64,000 bases of DNA from Nitratireductor thuwali (GCF_036621415.1 NZ_CP030941.1:248001-312000), one strand, 5' to 3'. Counted from the stretch's first letter, positions 37,748 to 50,752 are shown. Made by a program: numbers and translations. The notes: a model not told the origin generated them from the sequence alone.

Positions 37748-37973
37748 CGATCCCCCGCTTGTCCAGCATTGTCCGGCTTCGGCCTTGTCCCGGCCCGCCG
37801 GAACCCGGCTGCTCCTGCGCCAGGTAGGCAGCCTGGCCGGGCGCCGGTTGCCGTTACGTGAGGCCTTATCGCACAATTTGTTTTACGAAACGGAAATTAT
37901 CGAACCTCAATTGACCGACAGGTCCCGCTCCGGCACATTCCGCCCGCACCCTATAACCGACCGGGACGTCAAC

Positions 37974-38258
37974 GTGGAACAAGCCCAGGCCGAATCGATC
38001 GCCATCGCCGCCCTCGGCTTCATCGCCGGCGATGAAAAACTCCTGCCGCGCTTTCTGTCGATGACCGGCATCGAGGCCGCGCAGGTCCGCGACGCCGCGC
38101 GGGAGCCGGGCTTCATGGCGGGCGTCCTCCAGTTCATCCTGGCCCACGAGCCGACCCTGCTGGCGTTTTCGCAGCAAAGCGGCATCGCCCCGCAGGATGT
38201 CGCGCGCGCCCGCGCAGCCCTGCCCCTTGGCGACGACGGCTACGAAGGCTCCGCCTGA
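37974..38258 (+). CDS. DUF3572 family protein
   Basis: Conserved alphaproteobacterial protein of unknown function, about 94 residues. A GTG at 37974 with GGGA 8 bases upstream gives MEQAQAESIAIAALGFIAGD, the usual family opening, and the protein continues with LPRFLSMTGIEAAQVRDAA, then FMAGVLQFILAHEPTLLAFS. It is helical and cytoplasmic. It diverges from divK and converges with a GNAT gene whose stop is 17 bases beyond its own. Confidence 0.82.
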   Translation: MEQAQAESIAIAALGFIAGDEKLLPRFLSMTGIEAAQVRDAAREPGFMAGVLQFILAHEPTLLAFSQQSGIAPQDVARARAALPLGDDGYEGSA

Positions 38259-38275
38259 CAGGCTGCTTGGGAGCC

Positions 38276-38839
38276 TCACAGAAGGAAGCGCATCAGCGGC
38301 CGCCCCGCCTTGCGCTCCGCGACGACCTCGAAACCGGCCTTTGCGAAAACGCGGGCCGAGCCGACGAACAGCCCGATCGAGCGGGAGCTCTTCGATTCGG
38401 TCATCGGACAGGCCTCGATCAGCCGCGCGCCGTTCTCGCGCGCGAAGGTCTTTCCGGCCTCCACCAGCCTGTGCGTCATGCCGTTTCCGCGCGCATTGGC
38501 CCGCACGAAGAAGCATGAGACCGCCCAGACCGCCGGATCGTCCGCCGGCGCATCCTCCAGCGGTGCCGTCACGCGGCCCTTGTTGTTCCACTCGGGCACG
38601 TCCGCGCGCGGGCCGATCTGCATCCAGCCATCGGCGCGTCGATCGTTGAAAATCAGCAGTCCCGGCGGCGGCCCGGCTTCCACGCGGGCGCGCATATGGT
38701 CCTTGTTGCGTTGCCTGTCGTTTTCCCGGCGCAAGGCCGGCGGCAGGCGAAAATGCGTACACCAGCAGCCATAGCAGGCTCCTTGTTTGCCGAACAGATC
38801 CTCGAATTCCGGCCAGCGCTCTGGCGTAAGCGGAAGCAC
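38276..38839 (-). CDS. GNAT family N-acetyltransferase
   Basis: Acetyltransferase of about 187 residues, substrate unknown. It has a Cys-rich segment near the N-terminus (GACYGCWCTHFRLP), then AVSCFFVRANARGNGMTHRL as the acetyl-CoA-binding motif and GLFVGSARVFAKAGFEVVAE near the end. A GTG at 38839, 11 bases after AGGAG, is chosen; starts farther upstream (GTG 38860, ATG 38929) would run into the LexA box and dinB start. It diverges from dinB. Confidence 0.8.
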   Translation of the reverse strand: MLPLTPERWPEFEDLFGKQGACYGCWCTHFRLPPALRRENDRQRNKDHMRARVEAGPPPGLLIFNDRRADGWMQIGPRADVPEWNNKGRVTAPLEDAPADDPAVWAVSCFFVRANARGNGMTHRLVEAGKTFARENGARLIEACPMTESKSSRSIGLFVGSARVFAKAGFEVVAERKAGRPLMRFLL

Positions 38840-38900
38840 GGTCCCATACACTCCTGACACCTTCGTATTGTGCCGCCAAGCGGCTTGATCTATGATGAAT

Positions 38901-38915
38901 GTTCTATTTATGTTC
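38901..38915 (+). promoter_or_regulatory. LexA (SOS) box upstream of dinB
   Basis: GTTC-TATTTAT-GTTC matches exactly the alphaproteobacterial LexA consensus GTTC-N7-GTTC. It lies 13 bases before the dinB ATG in an AT-rich patch, where LexA would block transcription, so dinB is predicted to be DNA-damage inducible. Confidence 0.85.
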
Positions 38916-38927
38916 TCATGAAGGATC

Positions 38928-40232
38928 ATGGCTGTCAACGCCTCCGCCCACGGCATCTGCCGGGACTGCCTTGCCCCTGCGGCGGGCACGGGAAAGCGTT
39001 GCCATAGCTGCGGCAGCCCCCGCGTCCTGCGCCATCCGGAGCTTGAGGCGCTGCCGCTCGCCCATATCGATTGCGACGCCTTTTACGCCGCCGTCGAAAA
39101 GCGCGACAACCCGGACCTGCGCGACAAGCCGGTGATCATCGGCGGCGGCAAGCGCGGGGTCGTCTCCACCGCCTGCTACATCGCCCGCATTCACGGCGTA
39201 CGCTCCGCCATGCCGATGTTCAAGGCGCTGGAGGCCTGCCCCGAGGCCATCGTCGTCAAGCCGGACATGGAAAAATATGTCAGGGTCGGGCGCCAGGTCC
39301 GCGCCATGATGGAGGCGCTCACGCCCATGGTCGAGCCGATCTCGATCGACGAGGCCTTTCTCGACCTGGCCGGCACGCAGAAGCTGCACGGCGCCCCGCC
39401 TGCCCATGTGCTGGCGGCATTTGCAAGGCGCATCGAAGAGGAGATCGGCATCACCGTCTCCGTCGGCCTTTCCTACTGCAAGTTCCTCGCCAAGGTCGCC
39501 TCGGACCTGAACAAGCCGCGCGGCTTTTCCGTCATCGGCCGGGCCGAGGCGCTGGACTTTCTGGCGGGTCAGCCGGTCACCACCATCTGGGGCGTGGGCA
39601 AGGCCTTCGCCGCCACGCTGGAGCGCGACGGCGTGCGCATGATCGGGCAACTGCAGAGGATGGAAAAGAACGATCTCATGCGCCGCTACGGCACGATAGG
39701 CAGCCGCCTCTATCATCTTTCGCGCGGCGAGGACGAGCGCACGGTCAAGCCGCGCGGCGAGGCGAAAAGCGTCTCTTCCGAAACCACCTTCAACCACGAC
39801 ATATCGGCCGCATCCGACCTCGTCCCCGTGCTGCGCGCCCTGTCGGAGCGGGTTTCGGCACGGCTCAAGAAGGCCGACATCGCCGGCCGGACGGTGGTGC
39901 TGAAACTGAAGACCGCCGACTTCCGCATCCGTACGAGAAACCGTCAGCTCGCCGACCCGACGCGGCTTGCCGACCGCATCTTCCACACCGGCCTCGACAT
40001 GCTGATGCGCGAGCTCGACGGCACGCGCTTCCGCCTGCTGGGCGTCGGGGTGAGCGACCTGACCGATGCCGCCAAGGCGGACCCGCCGGACCTCGTGGAC
40101 ACGCTGTCCCACAAGCGCGCGCTGGCCGAAGGCGCCATCGACAGCCTGCGCGAGAAATTCGGCAGGGAAGCGGTGGAGACGGGCTACACGTTCGGCCGTC
40201 GCCGCGCGGGGCAGCCGCAGCGCGAGGAGTGA
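38928..40232 (+). CDS. dinB: DNA polymerase IV with N-terminal four-cysteine extension
   Basis: Y-family translesion polymerase of 434 residues. After an N-terminal extension with two CxxC pairs (C11/C14 and C25/C28, a likely zinc ribbon), the palm starts at [16 protein letters not shown] with catalytic Asp48; the second acidic pair is in [31 protein letters not shown] and [18 protein letters not shown] belong to the thumb, followed by the little-finger domain. E. coli DinB (351 residues) has no such extension. AAGGA lies 3 bases before the ATG; the start inside the palm would remove the ribbon but has no signal. Confidence 0.95.
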   Translation: MAVNASAHGICRDCLAPAAGTGKRCHSCGSPRVLRHPELEALPLAHIDCDAFYAAVEKRDNPDLRDKPVIIGGGKRGVVSTACYIARIHGVRSAMPMFKALEACPEAIVVKPDMEKYVRVGRQVRAMMEALTPMVEPISIDEAFLDLAGTQKLHGAPPAHVLAAFARRIEEEIGITVSVGLSYCKFLAKVASDLNKPRGFSVIGRAEALDFLAGQPVTTIWGVGKAFAATLERDGVRMIGQLQRMEKNDLMRRYGTIGSRLYHLSRGEDERTVKPRGEAKSVSSETTFNHDISAASDLVPVLRALSERVSARLKKADIAGRTVVLKLKTADFRIRTRNRQLADPTRLADRIFHTGLDMLMRELDGTRFRLLGVGVSDLTDAAKADPPDLVDTLSHKRALAEGAIDSLREKFGREAVETGYTFGRRRAGQPQREE

Positions 40233-40540
40233 TGTCTGGTGCGCCGGCTTGCGGGACGAGCGCCAAGGCCCTTTCTACCGGTTTGCGGCCATGACGTTCA
40301 CACGCCTTGCCCGGAAGAGGTCTGAACGGTAACCAGGATGCAGCTTGCGGGACCGCCGCGCCGTTCCCCCTCGCCGTCTCGCGCGATCCACCTGTCCCCC
40401 ACCGTGGGGACGAAGAGCGGCGTGCGCCTTCACGGCCTGCACTTCAGAGCCGGCGGCGTTGGAGCACGTCATTCCGTTCCCGCGCTTCCGCCGAAGCCGG
40501 GGCCTGTCAAAGAACGCACCCCCATGCCAGGGGTTGGGAA

Positions 40541-40599
40541 GACGGGCGGCCAAAGCATCGCGCGTCTAACAATAATATGCGACCCTCGGGCCGCCCGTC
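40541..40599. repeat. 11-base inverted repeat in the dinB-dnaE gap
   Basis: GACGGGCGGCC at 40541-40551 and GGCCGCCCGTC at 40589-40599 pair perfectly across 37 bases. The loop holds the AT-rich TAACAATAATATG. Confidence 0.6.
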
Positions 40600-40627
40600 C
40601 GGCCGCTGTCCTGCATGACCGGTCAAA

Positions 40628-40691
40628 GGAGGTTCCCATTGCCCTTTTGGGGCGCCCAGGCTCGTCACTGAGACGCCTGGACCGAACCTCC
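40628..40691. repeat. Nested stem-loop in the dinB-dnaE gap
   Basis: Outer arms GGAGGTTC (40628-40635) and GAACCTCC (40684-40691) enclose a second hairpin, CCAGG-CT-CGTC / GACG-CCTGG (40656-40680), with an ACTGA loop. The coaxial arrangement looks like folded RNA, not a simple terminator. Confidence 0.55.
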
Positions 40692-40712
40692 CGCGGCTTC
40701 TCCGCGCCCTGC

Positions 40713-40733
40713 GTCCTTCGACACGCTCAGGAC
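40713..40733. repeat. REP-like dispersed repeat
   Basis: The core TCCTTCGACACGCTCAGGA is of a type I recall as a dispersed intergenic repeat in many alphaproteobacteria; flanking GTCC and GGAC arms pair. Identification is by recollection and was not searched. Confidence 0.5.
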
Positions 40734-40743
40734 ACAGGACTCC

Positions 40744-40789
40744 GGCCTGCTGCAGGCCCTCACATGCCTCCGGGTACCGAACCCGGAGG
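40744..40789. repeat. Two adjacent perfect hairpins
   Basis: GGCCTGC / GCAGGCC around one central base (40744-40758) is followed 8 bases later by CCTCCGGGT / ACCCGGAGG with an ACCGA loop (40767-40789). Neither is followed by a T-run on either strand. Confidence 0.6.
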
Positions 40790-41037
40790 GGGAGGCTGCC
40801 GCCGCCCTCCCTGATCCCCGGTCCGGACCCGGTTCCCGTGAGGGCGATGGACACAGGATAAGGGAGGCCGGGCAAGTGGGGATAGACAAGCCGGATATTT
40901 TATCGGGAGAATCTCAATATCCAGCGATAACAGTGGGTTGAATGGACATTCTAAAGTCGATGGGTGCGGATCTATCCACGGGCCGGGATGAAGCTGCAGT
41001 TGCGAAGGGCGCGGCGGCAAACCGCCAGGAAACGGCC

Positions 41038-44577
<3,540 letters not shown>

Positions 44578-44604
44578 GAATTGTTGCCGGTCGCCTCGAT
44601 GGAC

Positions 44605-45033
44605 TCAGGAAGGCTTCCATTCTCGACAATCTGCGGCCACGGGTAAAGGCCGCCGTGGCGTTGCGCACGACAATCGTCCCTCGGGCGCTGAAAGCACCTC
44701 GTCCTGGAGCAGCCTGTCCACCGCTGCCGCCAAGTCCGACGGACGCTCCACGATCTCGTCCGCTCCGGCGTCGGCAAGTTCCTTGCGGTCTCCGAACCCC
44801 CAGAGCACGCCGAGGGACATGATGCCGTTGGCCCTGGCGCCGGCGATGTCGTGCGAACGGTCGCCGATCGTGACGGTTCGCACCGGGTCGAGGGGCTCGG
44901 CCTGCAATATGTGCGCGATCAGGTCCGGCTTGTCTGCATTCGTCCCGTCATGGGCCGAGCCGTGCACCGTGTGAAAGAACCGGGCAAGGCCGAAATGCTC
45001 GACGATGTGGACCGAATAGGTCTCCAGCTTAGA
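44605..45033 (-). pseudogene. HAD-family phosphatase, C-terminal fragment only
   Basis: Remnant of a Gph-like HAD phosphatase. Family similarity begins abruptly at SKLETYSVHIVEHFGLARFF and continues through NADKPDLIAHIL (motif III Lys), TIGDRSHDIAGARANGIMS (motif IV) and LGVLWGFGDRKELADAGAD. The N-terminal half, with the nucleophile DxD and the cap domain, is absent. Similarity starts exactly within the stop codon of the upstream pccA gene (45029-45031), and no start codon lies near the junction. This looks like a deletion that fused the tail of the phosphatase gene against pccA. Confidence 0.75.
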
Positions 45034-47038
45034 CAAACTCCATGATGACCGCGTCCACGGCCAAGCTGTCGCCGGGCTTGGCATTGAGCTTTGCGACCGT
45101 GCAGTCCCGGTCGGCCCGCAGCACGTTTTCCATCTTCATCGCCTCGACGACGGCCAGCGTCTCGCCGGCCTTGACCTCCTGTCCCTCCTCGACCGCGATC
45201 GACACGACGAGGCCCGGCATCGGGCAAAGCAGCAGTTTCGACGTATCCGGCGCGCGCCGCACGGGCATCAGCCGGTCGAGCTCGGCGATGCGCGGCAGAT
45301 AGACCCGCGCCTGCGCGCTCATGCCCCGCCAGGAGAGCTTGACCCCGTTGAGGACCGGACGCACCTGGACCGCCACCTGGCGCGATCCCACCTTGCCCTT
45401 CCACACGGCATCGCCCGGCCGCCACTCCGAGACCAGCGTCAGCGCATCGCCGTCGATGGTCACGTCCAGCTCGGTCGGGATGGAAACCATGCCCTCCACG
45501 ATGGTAGCCGGCACATAGTCGTCGCCCAGCCGCACCACCCAGTCGCGCTTGATGTCGCCGCTGTGCGGGGCAAGGCGGCCGGGCAGCCGGTCGAGCCGGT
45601 CGCGGCGCAACAGCTCCACCGCCAGCGCCACGGCCGAAAGCACCTGCCTGCCCTCCGCGTCCGGCGCCGGCAGCGAAAAGCCGTCGGGAAACTCCTCGGC
45701 GATGAAGCCCGTCGACAGCCTGCCTTCCTGCCAGCGTTCGTGCCGCATCAGCGCGGTCAGGAAAGGGATATTGTGCTCGATGCCGTCGATCACGAAACAG
45801 TCGAGCGCTTCGGCCATGGCCTCCACCGCCCCTGCCCGGTCCGGCGCCCAGGTGCAAAGCTTGGCGATCATCGGGTCGTAGAACATGGAGATTTCCGAGC
45901 CCTCGGCCACGCCCGTGTCGTTGCGCACGACAAAGCCGTTCCTGCGCCCTTCTTCCGGCGGGCGGTAGCGTGTCAGCCGGCCGATGGAGGGCAGGAAATT
46001 GCGCACCGGGTCCTCGGCATAGATACGGCTTTCGATGGCCCAGCCTTCGAGCTTTATGTCGCTCTGCCTGAGCGCCAGCTTCTCGCCGGCGGCGACGCGG
46101 ATCATCTGTTCGACCAGATCGATGCCGGTCACGAGCTCGCTCACCGGATGCTCGACCTGCAGCCGCGTGTTCATCTCGAGGAAGAAGAAATTGCGGTGCC
46201 GGTCGACGATGAATTCCACCGTGCCGGCGCTCTGGTAGTCCACCGCCCGCGCCAGCGCCAGCGCCTGCTCGCCCATCGCCGCGCGCGTGGCCTCGTCGAT
46301 GAAGGGCGAAGGCGCTTCCTCGACGATCTTCTGGTTGCGGCGCTGGATCGAGCATTCGCGCTCGCCCAGATGGACGCCGTTGCCGTGTCCATCCACCAGG
46401 ATCTGGATCTCGATGTGCCGCGGCTCCTCGATGAATTTCTCGATGAAGATGCGGTCGTCGCCGAAGGAGGATGCGGCTTCCGATTTCGACCGGTCGAAGC
46501 CTTCGCGCGCTTGCGCCTCGTTCCAGGCGACGCGCATGCCCTTGCCGCCGCCGCCCGCCGATGCCTTGATCATGACGGGAAAGCCGATCTCGCCGGCGAT
46601 CTTCACCGCGTGGTCGGCGTCGTCTATCAGCCCCATGAAGCCGGGCACCGTGGAGACATTTGCCTCGGCAGCGATCTTCTTGGAGGTGATCTTGTCGCCC
46701 ATGGCGCGGATCGCCTTCGGCTTCGGCCCGATGAAGACGATGCCTTCCGCCTCCAGCCTTTCGCAGAAGGCGGCGTTCTCCGACAGGAAGCCGTAGCCCG
46801 GATGGACCGCTTCGGCGCCCGTCTCCTTGCAGGCGGCGATGATCCTGTCGGCCGAAAGATAGGACTGGCTCGCCGCCGCCGGCCCGATCAGCACCGCCTC
46901 GTCGGCCATCTCGACATGCACCGCGTCGCCGTCGGCCTCGGAATAGACCGCCACCGTGGAAATTCCCATCTTCCGCGCCGTCTTCATGACCCGGCAAGCG
47001 ATCTCGCCGCGATTGGCGATGAGAATTTTCCTGAACAT
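45029..47038 (-). CDS. pccA: Propionyl-CoA carboxylase alpha (biotin carboxylase/BCCP) subunit
   Basis: Carboxylates its own biotin with bicarbonate and ATP; the carboxyl group passes to propionyl-CoA by a beta subunit not in this window. The 669 residues hold the biotin carboxylase domain (ILIANRGEIACRVMKTARKM; KASAGGGGKGMRVAWN; EMNTRLQVEHPVSELVTGID), a PccA-type middle region (DGIEHNIPFLTALMRHERW and then GRLSTGFIAEEFPDGF) and a biotinyl domain with EAMKMEN, Lys near 634. The middle region favours PccA over acetyl- or methylcrotonyl-CoA carboxylase. An upstream ATG at 47047 is also possible. It diverges from adhC. Confidence 0.9.
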   Translation of the reverse strand: MFRKILIANRGEIACRVMKTARKMGISTVAVYSEADGDAVHVEMADEAVLIGPAAASQSYLSADRIIAACKETGAEAVHPGYGFLSENAAFCERLEAEGIVFIGPKPKAIRAMGDKITSKKIAAEANVSTVPGFMGLIDDADHAVKIAGEIGFPVMIKASAGGGGKGMRVAWNEAQAREGFDRSKSEAASSFGDDRIFIEKFIEEPRHIEIQILVDGHGNGVHLGERECSIQRRNQKIVEEAPSPFIDEATRAAMGEQALALARAVDYQSAGTVEFIVDRHRNFFFLEMNTRLQVEHPVSELVTGIDLVEQMIRVAAGEKLALRQSDIKLEGWAIESRIYAEDPVRNFLPSIGRLTRYRPPEEGRRNGFVVRNDTGVAEGSEISMFYDPMIAKLCTWAPDRAGAVEAMAEALDCFVIDGIEHNIPFLTALMRHERWQEGRLSTGFIAEEFPDGFSLPAPDAEGRQVLSAVALAVELLRRDRLDRLPGRLAPHSGDIKRDWVVRLGDDYVPATIVEGMVSIPTELDVTIDGDALTLVSEWRPGDAVWKGKVGSRQVAVQVRPVLNGVKLSWRGMSAQARVYLPRIAELDRLMPVRRAPDTSKLLLCPMPGLVVSIAVEEGQEVKAGETLAVVEAMKMENVLRADRDCTVAKLNAKPGDSLAVDAVIMEFV

Positions 47039-47206
47039 GGACGGCATTTCCCCGGAGAGCTTTTCATCTGCTTTTATGGGTTCCGCGCGATCGGCTCAAG
47101 GGAAGCCTGATGATACTTTCTGCTGTAGATGCGCGCCGGCCGCTTGCGGCGCGGCGAGTTTCCTGAAATTTTCTCCTCGAACGTCAGACAATCCGGAGAA
47201 CGCCCC

Positions 47207-48327
<1,121 letters not shown>

Positions 48328-48331
<4 letters not shown>

Positions 48332-48795
48332 CCGACGAGCCGACCATCTATGTCGATGCCGACGCCTGCCCCGTGAAGGCGGAAGTGCTCAAGGTCGCCG
48401 AACGTCTCCAAGTCCCCGTGGTCTTCGTCTCGAACGGCGGGCTGCGGCCTTCGCGCGACCCGATGGTCCGCCATGTCGTGGTGCCGGGCACCGCGGATGC
48501 GGCGGACGACTGGATCGCCGAGCACGGGCAAGCCGGCGACATCGGCATCACCGCCGACATTCCGCTCGCCTCCCGCCTGGTGGAGAAGGGCCTGCACGTG
48601 CTGGGCCCGACCGGCCGCCCATTCACCCCGGAAACCATCGGCATGGCCGTTGCCATGCGCAATCTGAAGCAGGATCTGCGCGAATCGGGCGAGATCAAGG
48701 GCTACAATCCCGGCTTCACCGGCGCCGACCGCTCGGCCTTCCTGCAGGCGCTGGACCGCACCCTGCGCCGGGCGCTGCGGGAAAAGCGGGGGTGA
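48328..48795 (+). CDS. YaiI/YqxD family protein (DUF188)
   Basis: Conserved protein of 155 residues with a PIN-like nuclease fold, function unproven. It opens with [20 protein letters not shown], the family hallmark, and has [19 protein letters not shown] and [20 protein letters not shown]. The only start in place is a TTG at 48328 that overlaps the adhC stop (TTGA), which makes translational coupling likely. Confidence 0.9.
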
Positions 48796-48818
48796 ACAAC
48801 GTCCCCGGACGTGCTATA

Positions 48819-48836
48819 TGGGATACACATATCCCA
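48819..48836. promoter_or_regulatory. Palindromic operator of the toxin-antitoxin module
   Basis: TGGGATA-CACA-TATCCCA is a perfect 7-base inverted repeat with a 4-base centre, 18 bases before the antitoxin ATG and overlapping a likely -10 region (CTATATG, GATACA). Ribbon-helix-helix antitoxins usually autorepress through such sites. Confidence 0.65.
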
Positions 48837-48854
48837 ATCGGACAGTTGACGAAG

Positions 48855-49088
48855 ATGAGCAAGCAGACGGCGATCCGCCTTTCCGACGAAACCTATGCGC
48901 GGCTGCAAGCCCTGGCCAAGCGCACCGGCCGCACCGCATCCTACTATATCCGCGAGGCCATCGAGGAACGGCTCGAGGATCTGGAGGACATCTATCTTGC
49001 GGAGCGCGTTTTAGAGCGCCGTGAACGCGGCGAGAGCAGGACCTATACGCTCGAGGAGATGGAGCGTGAACTTGGCCTGGACGATTGA
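48855..49088 (+). CDS. RelB/CopG-type ribbon-helix-helix antitoxin
   Basis: Antitoxin of 77 residues. The N-terminal MSKQTAIRLSDETYARLQAL is a ribbon-helix-helix DNA-binding strand and helix, followed by TGRTASYYIREAIEERLEDL; the acidic C-terminus ending TLEEMERELGLDD would wrap the toxin. A palindromic operator lies just upstream. The toxin gene overlaps its 3' end by 23 bases, the usual antitoxin-first order. The module sits inside the adhC-fghA formaldehyde locus. Confidence 0.88.
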   Translation: MSKQTAIRLSDETYARLQALAKRTGRTASYYIREAIEERLEDLEDIYLAERVLERRERGESRTYTLEEMERELGLDD

Positions 49089-49341
49089 GATCGACGATGC
49101 GGCTTTCAAGCAGTTGGCAAAAATGGGGAGGCAGGATGCCAAACGTGTCCGAAACTACCTACGCAACCGTATAGAACCACTGGATAATCCCCGCCAGTTG
49201 GGCAAAGCCCTGGAGGGATCGAAACGCGGCCATCTGTGGCGCTACCGGGTCGGCGATTATCGCATCATCTGTGATATCCAGGATCACAAGGTCGTTGTCC
49301 TGGTCCTCGAAATCGGCCATCGGCGCGAAATCTATCGGTGA
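49066..49341 (+). CDS. RelE/ParE family toxin
   Basis: Toxin of 91 residues, probably a ribosome-dependent mRNA endonuclease. From a GTG at 49066 it reads MNLAWTIEIDDAAFKQLAKM, then RNRIEPLDNPRQLGKALEG, GHLWRYRVGDYRIICDI and LVLEIGHRREIYR. These Arg and Tyr positions match the RelE catalytic surface (RYRVGDYRI; HRREIYR). GGAG precedes the GTG, inside the antitoxin gene. It ends where fghA begins. Confidence 0.88.
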   Translation: MNLAWTIEIDDAAFKQLAKMGRQDAKRVRNYLRNRIEPLDNPRQLGKALEGSKRGHLWRYRVGDYRIICDIQDHKVVVLVLEIGHRREIYR

Positions 49342-49346
49342 ACCGG

Positions 49347-50195
49347 ATGCCCATGAAAACAATCTCCACCACGAAATCCCATGGCGGCATCCAGGGCGTC
49401 TATTCCCATCATTCGACCGCCTGCGACTGCGAGATGACCTTCGCCGTCTTCGTTCCTCCCCAAGCCACGCAGGGCCCCTGCCCGGTCCTGTGGTACCTGT
49501 CCGGCCTCACCTGCACCCATGCCAATGTCATGGAAAAAGGCGAATACCGGAGGATGGCGGCCGAATTGGGCATCGTGATCGTGTGCCCCGACACCAGCCC
49601 GCGCGGCAAGGCTATTCCCGACGAGCCCGACAACTGGCAGTTCGGCAAGGGCGCCGGCTTCTATCTGGACGCCACCGAGGAGCCGTTCGACAAGAATTAC
49701 CGGATGTATTCCTACATCGTGGACGAGCTGCCGGCCCTGATCGCCCAAAACTTTCCTGCGGATATGGAGCGGCAGGGCATATTCGGCCATTCGATGGGCG
49801 GGCACGGCGCGCTTACCATCGCGCTGAGGAACCCGCAGCGCTTCGCAAGCTGCTCGGCCTTCGCCCCCATCGTCCAGCCATCCACCGCGGACTGGTCCGT
49901 CCCCGCCTATGAAAGATATCTGGGCGAGGACCGCGATTCCTGGCGGCCGTACGACGCCTGTGCGCTGGTGGAGGACGGCGCGCGCTTTTCCGGCTTCCTG
50001 ATCGACCAGGGCAAGAGCGACCCGTTTCTCGACAACGGCCTGCGCCCATGGCTGTTCGAGGAGATCTGCCGCAAGACCGGCGTTCCGCTGTCGCTCAACA
50101 TGCACGAGGGCTATGATCACTCGTATTTTTTCATATCGAGTTTCATGGAAGTCCATCTCAACTGGCACGCCGAGCGGATGATGGCAAAGCAATAG
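49347..50195 (+). CDS. fghA: S-formylglutathione hydrolase
   Basis: Esterase that releases formate and glutathione, completing formaldehyde detoxification begun by AdhC. The 282 residues have the nucleophile in FGHSMGGHGALTIAL near residue 149, the Asp in the SGFLIDQGKSDPF region and the His in MHEGYDHSYFFISSF near 257; GLTCTHANVMEKG is the esterase D signature. Starts at GTG 49338, ATG 49347 and ATG 49353 are all possible; none has a strong ribosome site, so coupling to the toxin gene is likely. Confidence 0.95.
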   Translation: MPMKTISTTKSHGGIQGVYSHHSTACDCEMTFAVFVPPQATQGPCPVLWYLSGLTCTHANVMEKGEYRRMAAELGIVIVCPDTSPRGKAIPDEPDNWQFGKGAGFYLDATEEPFDKNYRMYSYIVDELPALIAQNFPADMERQGIFGHSMGGHGALTIALRNPQRFASCSAFAPIVQPSTADWSVPAYERYLGEDRDSWRPYDACALVEDGARFSGFLIDQGKSDPFLDNGLRPWLFEEICRKTGVPLSLNMHEGYDHSYFFISSFMEVHLNWHAERMMAKQ

Positions 50196-50251
50196 CCGGA
50201 ATCATCACATCGGAAACTCCAGATAAGCGACTGGTTCAAAAAAAGAAATCC

Positions 50252-50280
50252 TTGACGCAATTGCTTCTCTCATCGAAATA
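50252..50280 (+). promoter_or_regulatory. Possible promoter of the XRE regulator gene
   Basis: TTGACG is followed 17 bases later by GAAATA (18 bases: AAATAC) in an AT-rich part of the fghA-XRE gap. The -35 is good and the -10 weak. Confidence 0.35.
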
Positions 50281-50365
50281 CTTGTGCTTCCTGTCTCTAT
50301 CCCCCATGCTTTAGGCCTCTCACCGCGCCACGCGGCAACCAAATCTTGCATGGAGGAATGACCGG

Positions 50366-50752
50366 GTGCACGACACCGCACATATCTATTCCGACGTACC
50401 GGACCGCGACACGATGGGGGGCAGGCTCTCGCGTGCTCGCGACGCGGCGGGCATGACCGTCGCGGAACTCGCACGGCGCCTCGGCGTCAAGACGTCGACC
50501 ATCCAGGCATGGGAGAGCGACCGGTCGCAGCCGCGCGCCAACCGGCTGACCATGCTGGCCGGCGTCCTCAACGTCTCGCTGTCATGGCTGTTGCACGGCA
50601 TCGGCGCCTCGCCCGCCGACGAAAGCCGCTCGGAACTGGTCCAGGCTGTCTCGGCCAATCTCATCCGCCTGCGCCGGCTTCACGACGAGACCGGCCGCAT
50701 GATCGCCCAGATCGAACAGGATCTTGCGCGCGCCGCCGGCGCGGAAGGCTGA
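50366..50752 (+). CDS. XRE family transcriptional regulator
   Basis: DNA-binding protein of 128 residues. The Cro/C1 helix-turn-helix spans about residues 18-75: GGRLSRARDAAGMTVAELAR, then RLGVKTSTIQAWESDRSQPR and LTMLAGVLNVSLSWLLHGIG. The C-terminal 45 residues are helical and carry no ligand domain. GGAGG lies 10 bases upstream of the GTG at 50366, which supports that start; an internal ATG at 50414 is less likely. Its target is not known. It converges with the esterase gene. Confidence 0.87.
   Translation: MHDTAHIYSDVPDRDTMGGRLSRARDAAGMTVAELARRLGVKTSTIQAWESDRSQPRANRLTMLAGVLNVSLSWLLHGIGASPADESRSELVQAVSANLIRLRRLHDETGRMIAQIEQDLARAAGAEG

Larger units (their letters stand above)
40233..41037. 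other. 805-base intergenic region, palindrome-rich
   Basis: No protein gene is supported between dinB and the 3' end of dnaE; possible frames are Arg/Pro-rich translations of repeats. The stretch contains several near-perfect inverted repeats (listed separately), a REP-like TCCTTCGACACGCTCAGGA, and at 40893-40930 an AT-rich patch with nested GGATATT / AATATCC and TTATCG / CGATAA arms. It may be a mosaic of dispersed repeats or may hide a structured RNA. Confidence 0.6.

Noticed and set aside
40600..40860. 6S, SRP or RNase P RNA in the dinB-dnaE gap
   Set aside because: None of the conserved cores (for example the SRP GGAAGCAGCC loop) is present; only generic hairpins were found.
40275..40875. 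Possible small proteins in the dinB-dnaE gap
   Set aside because: Frames are translations of inverted repeats, with no start signals or conserved character.
44919..46997. 692-codon minus-strand frame overlapping pccA
   Set aside because: Same strand but different frame from the clear carboxylase; low-complexity Arg/Gly composition.
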